DNA of 64,000 nt, from positions 62,001 through 126,000 of the forward strand of contig JAXHLO010000006.1 of NCBI GenBank assembly GCA_034522075.1. Direction: 5' to 3'. The DNA is from UBA7803 sp034522075. GTDB taxonomy: Bacteria > Pseudomonadota > Gammaproteobacteria > Pseudomonadales > Azotimanducaceae. Within the stretch, counting starts at the first letter, position 1; each line of letters opens with the position of its first letter. The position numbers were made by a program, and so were the translations under genes. Shown here piece by piece: positions 24,851-33,333 of the stretch. The notes beneath the pieces are model-generated. The model was not told the origin of the DNA, searched no databases, and saw only the letters and a program-made list of their open reading frames with translations.

Positions 24851-26777
24851 TCAGGTCTTGAGCCAGTTGATCAGGCCGCCGGCGCGCACAATGCCGCACT
24901 CCCGGGAAGAGAGCCCGTGTTCGAACGTCAGTTCCCGGCCGTCGCCGCGCCGCCGGGCCGCCGCCTGCTCCCCGTCCAGGGCCTGCGCCAGGTCGGGGAA
25001 CACCAGCACGTCACCGGATTCCAGGGCCTCATAGTCGTCGGTACCGGTGAAGGTGAGCGGCAGCACGCCGAAGTTGACCAGATTCTGCCGGTGAATGCGG
25101 GCGAAGGAACGGGCCACCACCACCCGCAGACCCAGTTGCCGCGGCGCCAGGGCGGCGTGCTCGCGGCTCGAGCCCTGTCCGTAGTTGTGGCCGCCCACCA
25201 CCATATGATCGCCCGCCTGGTCAGCGCGCTCGGGATAGTCCTCGTCGATCACCTCGAAGCAGAAACGGGCAATCTCCGGGATGTTGCTGCGCAGCGGCAG
25301 CACGCGCAGCCCGGCGGGCATGATTTCGTCGGTGGAGATGTCATCGCCCATCTTCAGCAGGACTTCGAGTTCCAGGGAATCCGGCAGCGGCTCGAGCTCC
25401 GGCAGGGGTTCGATATTGGGTCCCATCTCCAGCTCGGGACGGCTCTGCAGGGTTTCGGCGGGCAGCGGCGCCACCAGCAGATCGCGATCCGGCTCGATGC
25501 GCTCGGGGGGAGCGATCCGCGGGTAATCCATATCCAGCGTGCGCGGATCGGTGATCTCACCCGTCAACGCCGAGGCGGCGGCAGTCTCGGGACTGCACAG
25601 ATACACCTTGTCTTCGCGGGTGCCCGAGCGGCCGGGGAAGTTGCGCGGCACGGTGCGCAGGCTGCGGCCGTCATTGGCCGGCGCCTGACCCATGCCGATG
25701 CAGCCGTTACAGCCTGCCTGATGGAGACGCGCGCCGGCCGCCACCAGAGCATCGAGGCGGCCGTCACTGATGAGCGCGCGCAGGACCTGGCGCGACGTGG
25801 GATTGATGTCCAGGGACACGCCCTCCGCCGCGGTACGTCCTGCAACCATGTCGGCCACCACGGCAAAATCCCGGTAGCCGGGGTTCGCCGACGAGCCCAC
25901 GTAGGCCTGATAGATTTCCTGTCCGGCGAGCTCGGCCACGGGCACCACGTTACCGGGGCTCGACGGCTTGGCGATGAGGGGTTCCAGGGCGCTCAGGTCG
26001 ATGTGCTCGTGGTGGTCGTAGTCGCAGCCGGCGTCGGCGTGCCAGGCGGCAAAGTCATCGCCGCGGCCTTCGCTGCGCAGAAAACGCCGGATCTCATCGT
26101 CCGCCGGAAACACGCTGGTGGTGGCACCGAGCTCCGTGCCCATGTTGCTGATGACATGCCGGTCCATGGCGGTCAAGCCGGCCACCCCGGGGCCGAAGTA
26201 TTCGATGACCCGGCCCACGCCGCCCTCCACGTCGTGGCGGCGCAGCATCTCCAGGATCACGTCCTTGGCGCTGACCCAGTCGGGCAGTTCGCCGCTGAGT
26301 TCCACGCCCCAGACTTCCGGCATGGGCAACGGCACCCGCTCGCCGGCCATGGCCTGGGCGACGTCCGCGCCGCCCGCGCCCACGGCGAACATCCCGAGCT
26401 GCCGCCCGCCGGTGTATGGCTGTCCGAGCCGATGAGGCTGGCGCCGGGGCGGCCGAAGCGCATCATATGCACCGGATGGCTGACCCCGTTGCCGGGGCGG
26501 CTGTACCACAATCCGAAGCGCCGGGCGGCGCTCAGCAGAAAGCGGTGATCGTCCGGGTTCTTGTGATCCTGCTGGATCAGGTTGTGGTCGACATACTGGG
26601 CCGACACCTCGGTATGCACCCGCTCCAGGCCCATGGCCTCGAGGACCAGCATCACCAGAGTACCGGTAGCATCCTGGGTCAGCGTCTGGTCGAAGGCCAG
26701 CGCGGCCGGCTCGCCCGGCGCCGGCAGAGGGCCGTCATGGTGTTCGGCGAGCAGCTTTCGGTGGAGTTCTGAGCCAT
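24851..26777 (-). CDS. single-chain aconitase-type hydratase, two frameshifts
   Basis: Aconitate hydratase of the compact LeuCD-like ('Aquifex-type') group, about 643 codons once repaired. The frame changes at about 26759 (TE|KLLAEHHDGPLPAPGE) and at about 26405 (SDSHTPAGG|LGMFAVGAGG). One missing base at each site restores a perfect family reading, and the repaired length is exactly divisible by three. Cluster ligands CNGC are present near residue 380. Where classical aconitases have GSCTNS this protein has GSSANPGYRD, so the third iron ligand must be elsewhere or absent. The swivel domain (DDISTDEIMPAG to GHNYGQGSSREHAALAP) is intact. Likely TCA or glyoxylate-cycle role next to acetyl-CoA-producing genes. 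Confidence 0.82.
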
Positions 26778-26819
26778 GTGAAGGTCGCCCGCGGGCTGCC
26801 GAACGAACGGACGTGGGAT

Positions 26820-28704
26820 CGTAGCGCTTCGCGCATCCCGGGCGGCGGCCGGGCGAGGGCGCCGGTTGATGCGCGCGCGGATGCCCCGCGGTCGAGCCAG
26901 GCCCATGCGGCGCATGGCCGGCTGCAGCCGGCCCTGGCCGGCCGCCCGCCAGCCCGCCAGGGCCATGGGCAGCAGCGCGCGCAGCCGGCCTCGCTGCTCG
27001 CCCAGCGCCGCCAGGCTGCTGACCGCTCGGCCTCCCCGGCGGTGAAGTACATCGCGCGGCCGATGCCGAGGCAGGCTGGCCAGCAGCCCACTGTGGTCCA
27101 CACTGGCTCGGGCAACGGTCCGGCTGGTTGCGGCCGAAGCGCGCCGGATGCGGTGGTGGGCGGACAGCTTGCCGGCCTGCGGCCGCCTGGCGCCGCCACG
27201 CTCTTCCTCGAAAGCGCTGGAATCGCCAGCGTTGAAGCAGCGCCGACGATCGACGTCTCCGTCGCCGGCCCCACGCCGGTGGGCGACGCCGTACTCGGTG
27301 ACCGCCAGCTCGCGCACGGTGGCGGGGGCTGGTGACGTGGCATCGCAGTTCACAAAGACAGATCTTGGAGGTCACTTTGCCGCCGGCCGTGCGGGTGGCC
27401 GGCAGCACCAGCACCGAACGGCCGCCATCGAGCTCATGGGCCATGGCCACGAAGTTGTACTGTCCGCCCACGCCGCTCACCACCCGGCCGTCGGCCAGGC
27501 CGTCGGAAACGGCGGCGCCGAGCAGGGTCATCATCATGGCGGTATTGACGAAGGTGGCGTCGCGGCGCTGATCGCGTTTCAACGGCTCATCGCCGTAGAG
27601 GTGATTGGTGAAGCTGATACGGCTCATGCGGATGCCGCGCCGCTCGGCATCGGACAGCCCGCGCAGGCGCTGGTAGAACGACGCCGAGCCGAGGAAGAAA
27701 CCGGCGTGCAGGTAGACGCCGTCGTCCACCGTGCGGCGCAGGACGCCGCGTTGGCGCAGATGCAGAAAACCCTCTACGAACATTTCGCTGGCGCCGTACA
27801 GACCCTGCGGCAGAGCATCGAACTCGGTGGCCGGCGCGGCGGTGTCGAGCGCTTCCAGCAGGGCCCGGAAGGTCGCGTTGTCCTGCCGGCGCATGGCCAG
27901 GGCAGCCGCCACCCCATCGCCCACGCTGCCGATACCGATCTGCAGGGTACCGCCGTCGCGTACCAGGGCGGCTACCCGCAAGCCGATGATCTGCTCCGCC
28001 AGACTCACCGGCCGATTGGGTACCGGGTACAGATCGTAATCGCCGTCGGCTGACTCGAGCAGCACATCGAAACTGGCAGCATCCAGCTCGGCGTCGCCGT
28101 ACAGATAGGGTAATGCGCCGTTGACCTCACCCACCAGCAGCGGCGCGGGCGCACCGCGCGCGGCCACGGCGTCCAGCAGGTCGGCAGTGAGATCCGCATT
28201 GCAGCTCAAGCTGTAGCTGCTGCCGGCCGCGGCGCCGGCTGCCGGCGCCACCATCTGCGCCACCACGTCTACGCCCAGGCGGGCCAGATCGCGGGCGGCG
28301 TGGGTGTAATTACTGGAGACGTAGCTGCGCTGCGCCGCAGCGTTGCCGAGAAAAGCGCCGGGGCGGAAGTAGAACTCGCGGATGCGCACATTGTCGGGCA
28401 GCGCGCCGCTGCGCAGGTCGCGGATGTAGTCGAGCTGTGGCACGCCGTCGAACAGACGCGCCGTCATGGGCTTCAGCAGGCGAGCTTCCAGGTCAGAGCC
28501 CGGCCGGGGAGTCTCCAGGGTCAATGCCGTATAGATGTCGAGCTCGATCTGCGGCCGCTGGCGGGCGCGCCGATACAGGGCATTGATCAGCAACGCCGGT
28601 TTGCCGAGGCCCAGCGGCAGGGCGATACGGATGCGCCCGCCCAGGCGTTGCAACAGCGCGTCTGCACAGGCCTCGGCCGCGTCGAACCGATCCGGACGGC
28701 TCAT
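26820..28704 (-). CDS. acetyl-CoA hydrolase/transferase family protein, C-terminus out of frame
   Basis: CoA transferase or hydrolase that would move CoA between acetate and other acyl groups. Residues 1-450 are in one frame and typical: ALPLGLGKPALLINALY near 30, GEVNGALPYLYG, GIGSVGDGVAAALAMRR, FTNHLYGDEPLKRDQR, SGVGGQYNFVAMAHELDGGRS and TRTAGGKVTS. At about 27360 the frame slips; the next frame gives NCDATSPAPATVRELAVTEYGVAH, further disturbed family sequence and the C-terminal MGLARPRGIRARI. No stop codon occurs in any of the three minus frames before the aconitase start, so the end is approximate. Starts 14 bases after the fadJ-like stop. Confidence 0.75.
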
Positions 28705-28717
28705 GCAGCCACGCCGT

Positions 28718-30820
28718 TCATGAACCGGAGAACACCTGCTCCCAGGCTTCGCTGGGCCGGAACCGGTCACCGTGAGCCGCGGCCAGTTCGCGCAGGCGCT
28801 GACGCACCTCGTCAGCGCCCCGCTGTCGCGCATAGTGCAGCGGCCCGCCGCGGAACGGCGCGAAACCCGTACCGAAGATCAGCGCGCCATCCAGGGCGTC
28901 GGGGTCGTCCACCACCCCGGCGCCCAGGCATTCCACCGCCGTGTTGACCATGGGCAATACCAGCCGATCGATGTGCTCCGGGTCCGGAGCCTCGTCTACC
29001 GATGACTTGTCCGCCTTGCCGTCCTTGTACTGATACAGCCCCTTACCGGTCTTCACCCCCAGATCGCCGTCGTCGACCTTGCGGCGCAGCCAGTCGGGGA
29101 TATCCGGCATCGGCGTGTCGAGCTTGTCGCGCAGGCCATCCGCCACATCCAGGGCAATGTCCAGACCAATCTGATCAGCCAGTTCCACCGGCCCAATGGG
29201 CATTCCGAAGGCCTCAGCCGCGGCATCCACCCGTTCTGCAGCAACACCTTCATCCACGAGCAGCAGTGCCTCCAGCAGATAGGGCGTGAGAATGCGGTTG
29301 ACCAGAAAGCCCGGCGCACTCGACACACGTACCGGCAGGCGATCGATGGCGGTGGCAAAGGCGCACAGACGCTGGCGCACGGTTTCATCGAGCCGGTCGT
29401 GGCCGACCACTTCCACGAGCTGCATGCGCGCCACCGGATTGAAGAAGTGCACGCCGGCCAGGCGCTCGGGTCGGTCGAGGGCACTGCCGATGTCCTCGAG
29501 CAGAATACCGGACGTGTTGCTGGCGAGGATCGCGTCCTCGCGGGCCACGGCCTCCAGTTCGGTGAAGATGCGCTGTTTCAACTCGAGCTTCTCGGGCACC
29601 GCTTCGATGATCAGATCGGCCCGCGCCCGGCCGGCCCCGGCAGGGTCCGGAATGAGCCGATCCGCCGCGGCCCGGCGCTCGCGGGCGTCGCTGTATTTGT
29701 GCTCGAACAGGGCGGCGGCGCGCTTCATGGCCGGGGCTATGAGCTTCGCCTCGCGGTCTTCCAGGGTAGCCAGCAAGCCCTGGTGGGCACACCAGGCAGC
29801 GATATCACCGCCCATGGTGCCGGCACCGATGACGTGTACGTGATTGATTTCGGCCGCCTCGCGCTTGCCCTGGGCACGCAGACCTTCGCGCAGGAAGTAC
29901 ACACGGATCAGGTTGCGGGCGGTATCGCCGGTGAGCAGTTCGGCAAAAGACCGGGGTTCGTGCTCGAGCATGGCCTCACGGCCGTGACCATGGGCTTCCC
30001 AGAGGTCCAACAGGCGAAAGGGCGCCGGATAGTGTTCCTCACTGACGCGTTTGCCGGTTTCCTTGCGCGCCCGGCCGGCCACGAAGCGGCGTGCCGGCGC
30101 CAGCCGCATGGCGGCAGCCGCCGAGCCGCTGGCACGGGACGTCAGACGCCCGGCAGCCGCTGCCGCCACGGCGGCCGCTACGTGGCGTTCCTCCACCAAT
30201 GCGTCAACCAGACCCAGCGCCCGGGCGCGGCCGGCCGGCATGGGCTTGCCGGTGAGCATCATCTGCAGCGCCTGGTCCGGCCGGATGAGCTGCGGCAGCC
30301 TGGCGGTGCCGCCCAGGCCCGGATGCAGGCCGAGCTGAACCTCCGGAAAACCCAGGCTGGTATCGCTGCGGGCCAGACGGTAATCACACGCCAGCGCGAG
30401 TTCCAGGCCGCCGCCCAGGCAATGGCCGTGCAGCATGGCCACGGTAGGACAGTCGAGACCGGCCAGGCGGTTCACCACGTCGTGGGCCCGCTCCAGCATT
30501 TCCAGAACCTGATCCACCTCGGTCAGCTCGCGGAACGCTTCGATGTCCGCCCCGACCATGAAACTGTCCGGCTTGCCGGAGCGCACCACCACGGCCTTGG
30601 GCTGGCGGCGCTCGATCTCGCCGAGCAGAGCCGCCAGTTCCTCGATGACAGGCTCGCAAACGGTATTGGCTGTGGCATCTTTCTGGTCGATGATCAGCCA
30701 CAGCACATGGTCATCGTCCAGCCGGGCCTGCCAATGCTGCAATGACAGATCGAGGGCCGTTGCATCACGGCCGGTTTCCAGAGGGGTGTAGTCGAGAATT
30801 CTGTCCATGGCGGGCTTCAT
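28718..30820 (-). CDS. fadJ: fatty acid oxidation complex alpha subunit (FadJ-like)
   Basis: Two-domain beta-oxidation enzyme of 700 residues. The N-terminal enoyl-CoA hydratase/isomerase has the oxyanion loop AMLHGHCLGGGLELALACDY and catalytic Glu in GFPEVQLGLHPGLGGT. The 3-hydroxyacyl-CoA dehydrogenase begins at VHVIGAGTMGGDIAAWCAHQ (about residue 335), with GVHFFNPVARMQLVEVV and PGFLVNRILTPYLLEA. It overlaps the thiolase gene by four bases (ATGA), so the two subunits are made together. FadJ rather than FadB is favoured by thiolase-first order and the SSNTSGI-like loop, but the subfamily is not certain. Confidence 0.9.
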   Translation of the reverse strand: MKPAMDRILDYTPLETGRDATALDLSLQHWQARLDDDHVLWLIIDQKDATANTVCEPVIEELAALLGEIERRQPKAVVVRSGKPDSFMVGADIEAFRELTEVDQVLEMLERAHDVVNRLAGLDCPTVAMLHGHCLGGGLELALACDYRLARSDTSLGFPEVQLGLHPGLGGTARLPQLIRPDQALQMMLTGKPMPAGRARALGLVDALVEERHVAAAVAAAAAGRLTSRASGSAAAAMRLAPARRFVAGRARKETGKRVSEEHYPAPFRLLDLWEAHGHGREAMLEHEPRSFAELLTGDTARNLIRVYFLREGLRAQGKREAAEINHVHVIGAGTMGGDIAAWCAHQGLLATLEDREAKLIAPAMKRAAALFEHKYSDARERRAAADRLIPDPAGAGRARADLIIEAVPEKLELKQRIFTELEAVAREDAILASNTSGILLEDIGSALDRPERLAGVHFFNPVARMQLVEVVGHDRLDETVRQRLCAFATAIDRLPVRVSSAPGFLVNRILTPYLLEALLLVDEGVAAERVDAAAEAFGMPIGPVELADQIGLDIALDVADGLRDKLDTPMPDIPDWLRRKVDDGDLGVKTGKGLYQYKDGKADKSSVDEAPDPEHIDRLVLPMVNTAVECLGAGVVDDPDALDGALIFGTGFAPFRGGPLHYARQRGADEVRQRLRELAAAHGDRFRPSEAWEQVFSGS

Positions 30821-32082
30821 ACGGCCTCCACCAGCATGGCACCGCCCATGCCGCCGCCGATGCATTCGCTGGCCACACCGCGGCGGCCTTTCTCGCGCAC
30901 CAGGGCCTTGAGCAGGTGCAGGATGATACGTGTGCCGCTGGTACCCACCGGGTGGCCCACGGCGATGGCGCCGCCATCCACATTCAGCCGCTCCCGGTCC
31001 AGCGTGCCGAACGCCGCATCGAGGCCCAGGTAGGTGCGGCAGAAGTCGTCGCTTTCCCAGGCGGCCAGACAGGCCAGAACCTGGGCGGCGAATGCTTCGT
31101 TGATCTCCCACAGATCAACATCGTCGCGGCCAGCGTCGTTGCGCGCGAGCAGCCGCGTGGCGGCGAATACCGGCCCCAGCCCCATGACGTCAGGGGACAA
31201 CGCCGCCCATTGCGTGTCGACGATGCGGCCCAGCGGCTGCAGCGACCAGCGTTCACAGGCCGCTTCCGATGCCAGCAGCAGCCAGGCGGCACCATCGGTA
31301 ACCTGTGAGCTGTTGCCGGCACTGACCTGGCCGTAAGGCTTCTCGAATACGGCATCGAGTTTGGCCAGGTCGTCAGGGGTGCTGTCGGCGCGCACGCCAT
31401 CGTCGCGGTCATAGAATTCGCCGTCGGCGTCGTACATGGGTTCGACCTCGTTCAACCAGCCGGCTTCGCGAGCTTTTTCCAGACGCTGATGGCTGGCCAG
31501 CGCGTAGGCATCGGCGTCCTCCCGGCGGATGTCGAAGCGATGGGCCAGCACTTCCGCCGTCTGGCCCATGTTCAAACCGCACACCGGATCCGTCAGGCCG
31601 CGCAGCAGAGTGATGACGAACGACGCATGGCCCGGCCGCAGTTCCGTCAGCAACCGCGCCCGCCCGGCAGCCGAGGCGGCCCGCCAGCGGCCCAGCCAGT
31701 CGAGCATGTCAGGCGGCAGCACGACGGGTGTGTGACTCAATGCCTCGGTGCCGCCGGCCAGGACCAGGTCGGCCCGGCCCGCCGCAATGGCCTGGCAGGC
31801 GCTGTCTACGGATTGCATACCGGAACCGCAGTTGCGTTGCACCGTCCATCCCGGGGTCCCGTTACCGCAGCCGAGACGCATGGCGGCCACGCGGCCGGGG
31901 TTCACCTCGTCATAGTGCGGATTCACACAGCCGAGGACCACGTCGTCTACCGCGTCGGCGGGAAAGGGTTGACGCAGCAGCAGCGGCCGGCCGGCCCATA
32001 CCGCCAGATCTACCGGCGTGAACGGACCGGGCCCGGTGCGCGCCTTCAGGAACGGAGTACGGCTGCCGTCGACGACGAACAC
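30817..32082 (-). CDS. fadI: acetyl-CoA acyltransferase (thiolase, FadI-like)
   Basis: Thiolase that cleaves 3-ketoacyl-CoA in beta-oxidation. The acyl-binding Cys is in QRNCGSGMQSVDSA (about residue 84), the catalytic His in AVGHPVGTSGTR, and the second catalytic Cys in SECIGGGMGGA. The open frame starts at GTG 32082, far from the strong GAGGAGGAG. The upstream codons read ADNQRVFVVDG, as in normal family N-termini. The ATG at 32099 would be in frame if one G were added (ATGGCC instead of ATGCC). First gene of a leftward operon thiolase, fadJ, acetyl-CoA hydrolase and aconitase. Confidence 0.9.
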   Translation of the reverse strand: MFVVDGSRTPFLKARTGPGPFTPVDLAVWAGRPLLLRQPFPADAVDDVVLGCVNPHYDEVNPGRVAAMRLGCGNGTPGWTVQRNCGSGMQSVDSACQAIAAGRADLVLAGGTEALSHTPVVLPPDMLDWLGRWRAASAAGRARLLTELRPGHASFVITLLRGLTDPVCGLNMGQTAEVLAHRFDIRREDADAYALASHQRLEKAREAGWLNEVEPMYDADGEFYDRDDGVRADSTPDDLAKLDAVFEKPYGQVSAGNSSQVTDGAAWLLLASEAACERWSLQPLGRIVDTQWAALSPDVMGLGPVFAATRLLARNDAGRDDVDLWEINEAFAAQVLACLAAWESDDFCRTYLGLDAAFGTLDRERLNVDGGAIAVGHPVGTSGTRIILHLLKALVREKGRRGVASECIGGGMGGAMLVEAV

Positions 32083-32303
32083 GCGCTGATTGTCGGCATA
32101 GGTCGCGATAACTCCTCCTCGCGTTCAACTGCCTCGGCACTAACCGGACGATACCCCATAATGGCGGCGGCCGGCGACTGGACTGCTGCATCAGTGCGCG
32201 GAAACCAGTCACCCGCAAAACGCATTCAGCAAAAGGCGTGCCGGGTCAAGCGCCCCGCTGGCGCGGGCCCTGGGCCGACGCAGCAGAGAGCCGGTTGCCG
32301 CAG

Positions 32304-32322
32304 GCGTGTAAAATCTACACGC
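32304..32322. promoter_or_regulatory. inverted repeat in divergent fadI/reductase promoter region
   Basis: Perfect 7-base arms GCGTGTA and TACACGC spaced by AAATC, in the 294-base gap between the leftward fatty-acid operon and the rightward reductase. A second, weaker repeat GTACC/GGTAC spans 32334-32351. The first is a typical operator for a dimeric repressor such as TetR- or FadR-type regulators of fatty-acid genes. It shares the GTGTA...TACAC arms with the MarR-site palindrome at 15567. The regulator is not encoded in the window. Nothing else is recognisable in this gap. Confidence 0.5.
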
Positions 32323-32376
32323 TAGCGCCCAGCGTACCGGCAATGGGGTACATCCCTTGCATACTCACAATCAGCC

Positions 32377-33297
32377 ATGAAGCAATCCAGCGACAAGGGT
32401 GACAGCCGCCGGCACAGCCTGCCCGCCCGGCAACTCCGCGGCAGCGATGCCCTGGTCGCGCGTGCCGCGGCTACCCGCAATCTGGAGCTGCGCGGCGTGC
32501 TGCGCCTGGCCGCGCGGCGGCGCCTGGCGCGTGTCGCCGACGTGCCTGCAGCAGCGGCGCACTCACCGGCATCGGCGCAGGCCATGCCTGCAGCCGCCGG
32601 CGCGCCAACGCTGCTGAAGCGGGTCGACGTGGCCGACGATCTTCTACGCCTGGAAATCTCCCGCCCGCCCGGCTTCGACTATGTGCCCGGTCAGCACGTG
32701 AAAATGGGTCTGCGCGGCGTGCTGCGCGATTATTCGCTGGTCTCGGCTCCCCATCAGGCATACCTGGAATTCTTCGTCGAGCTGTTTCCGGGCGGACGCC
32801 TGTCAGAGCATCTACGCACCGTGACAGCGGGCACCGCCATGGCTCTGGGCAGCCGGGCCAAAGGCCGCCTGGCGGTGGACGAGCGGTATCGCAATCAGCT
32901 GCTGGTGGGTACGGTGACGGGCATCGCCCCCTATGTGTCGTTCGTGCGCCATCATCTGGCGCAGGGCGCTGACGGCCAACGGCGCTTCATCATCCTGCAC
33001 GGAGCCAGCTATGCCGGCGAGCTCGGCTACGCCGAGGAACTCACCGAACTGGCCCGGCAGCACCCGGAAACGGTGGTCTACGTTGCCACGGTCAGCCGTC
33101 CGGAAAGTCCGGAAAACGCCGGCTGGGGCGGCGCTCACGGGCGCGTCGAAGACCATCTGGCGGGCCTGATCAGCCGCCTGGGTCTGACCCCCGATGACAC
33201 CGCGGCATTTGCCTGCGGTAATCCCGGCATGGTAAGGAATGTGGCGCAGGACTGCCGGCGGCGCGGCTTTGCCACCTTTACCGAGGCATTCGACTGA
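32377..33297 (+). CDS. ferredoxin/flavodoxin-NADP reductase-like protein with basic N-terminal extension
   Basis: FAD/NADP-binding oxidoreductase of 306 residues. The FAD-binding barrel starts near residue 78 and contains RDYSLVSAP (the RxYS flavin motif) at about 119-127 after YVPGQHVKMGL. The NADP site reads GTVTGIAPYVSF, and the C-terminal CGNPGMV is the usual nucleotide-contacting loop. The first 70 residues are unusual: Arg- and Ala-rich, without a signal peptide or known domain. A second ATG at residue 70 would give a normal-size reductase; neither start has a strong ribosome site. Electron partner unknown. Confidence 0.83.
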   Translation: MKQSSDKGDSRRHSLPARQLRGSDALVARAAATRNLELRGVLRLAARRRLARVADVPAAAAHSPASAQAMPAAAGAPTLLKRVDVADDLLRLEISRPPGFDYVPGQHVKMGLRGVLRDYSLVSAPHQAYLEFFVELFPGGRLSEHLRTVTAGTAMALGSRAKGRLAVDERYRNQLLVGTVTGIAPYVSFVRHHLAQGADGQRRFIILHGASYAGELGYAEELTELARQHPETVVYVATVSRPESPENAGWGGAHGRVEDHLAGLISRLGLTPDDTAAFACGNPGMVRNVAQDCRRRGFATFTEAFD

Positions 33298-33333
33298 AAC
33301 CGTTCATCAACCAATCACAGAGTTGCAGACGAT

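Noticed and set aside
24917..26548. Long open frame opposite the aconitase
   Set aside because: The minus strand carries clear aconitase motifs throughout; the plus reading has no recognisable family.
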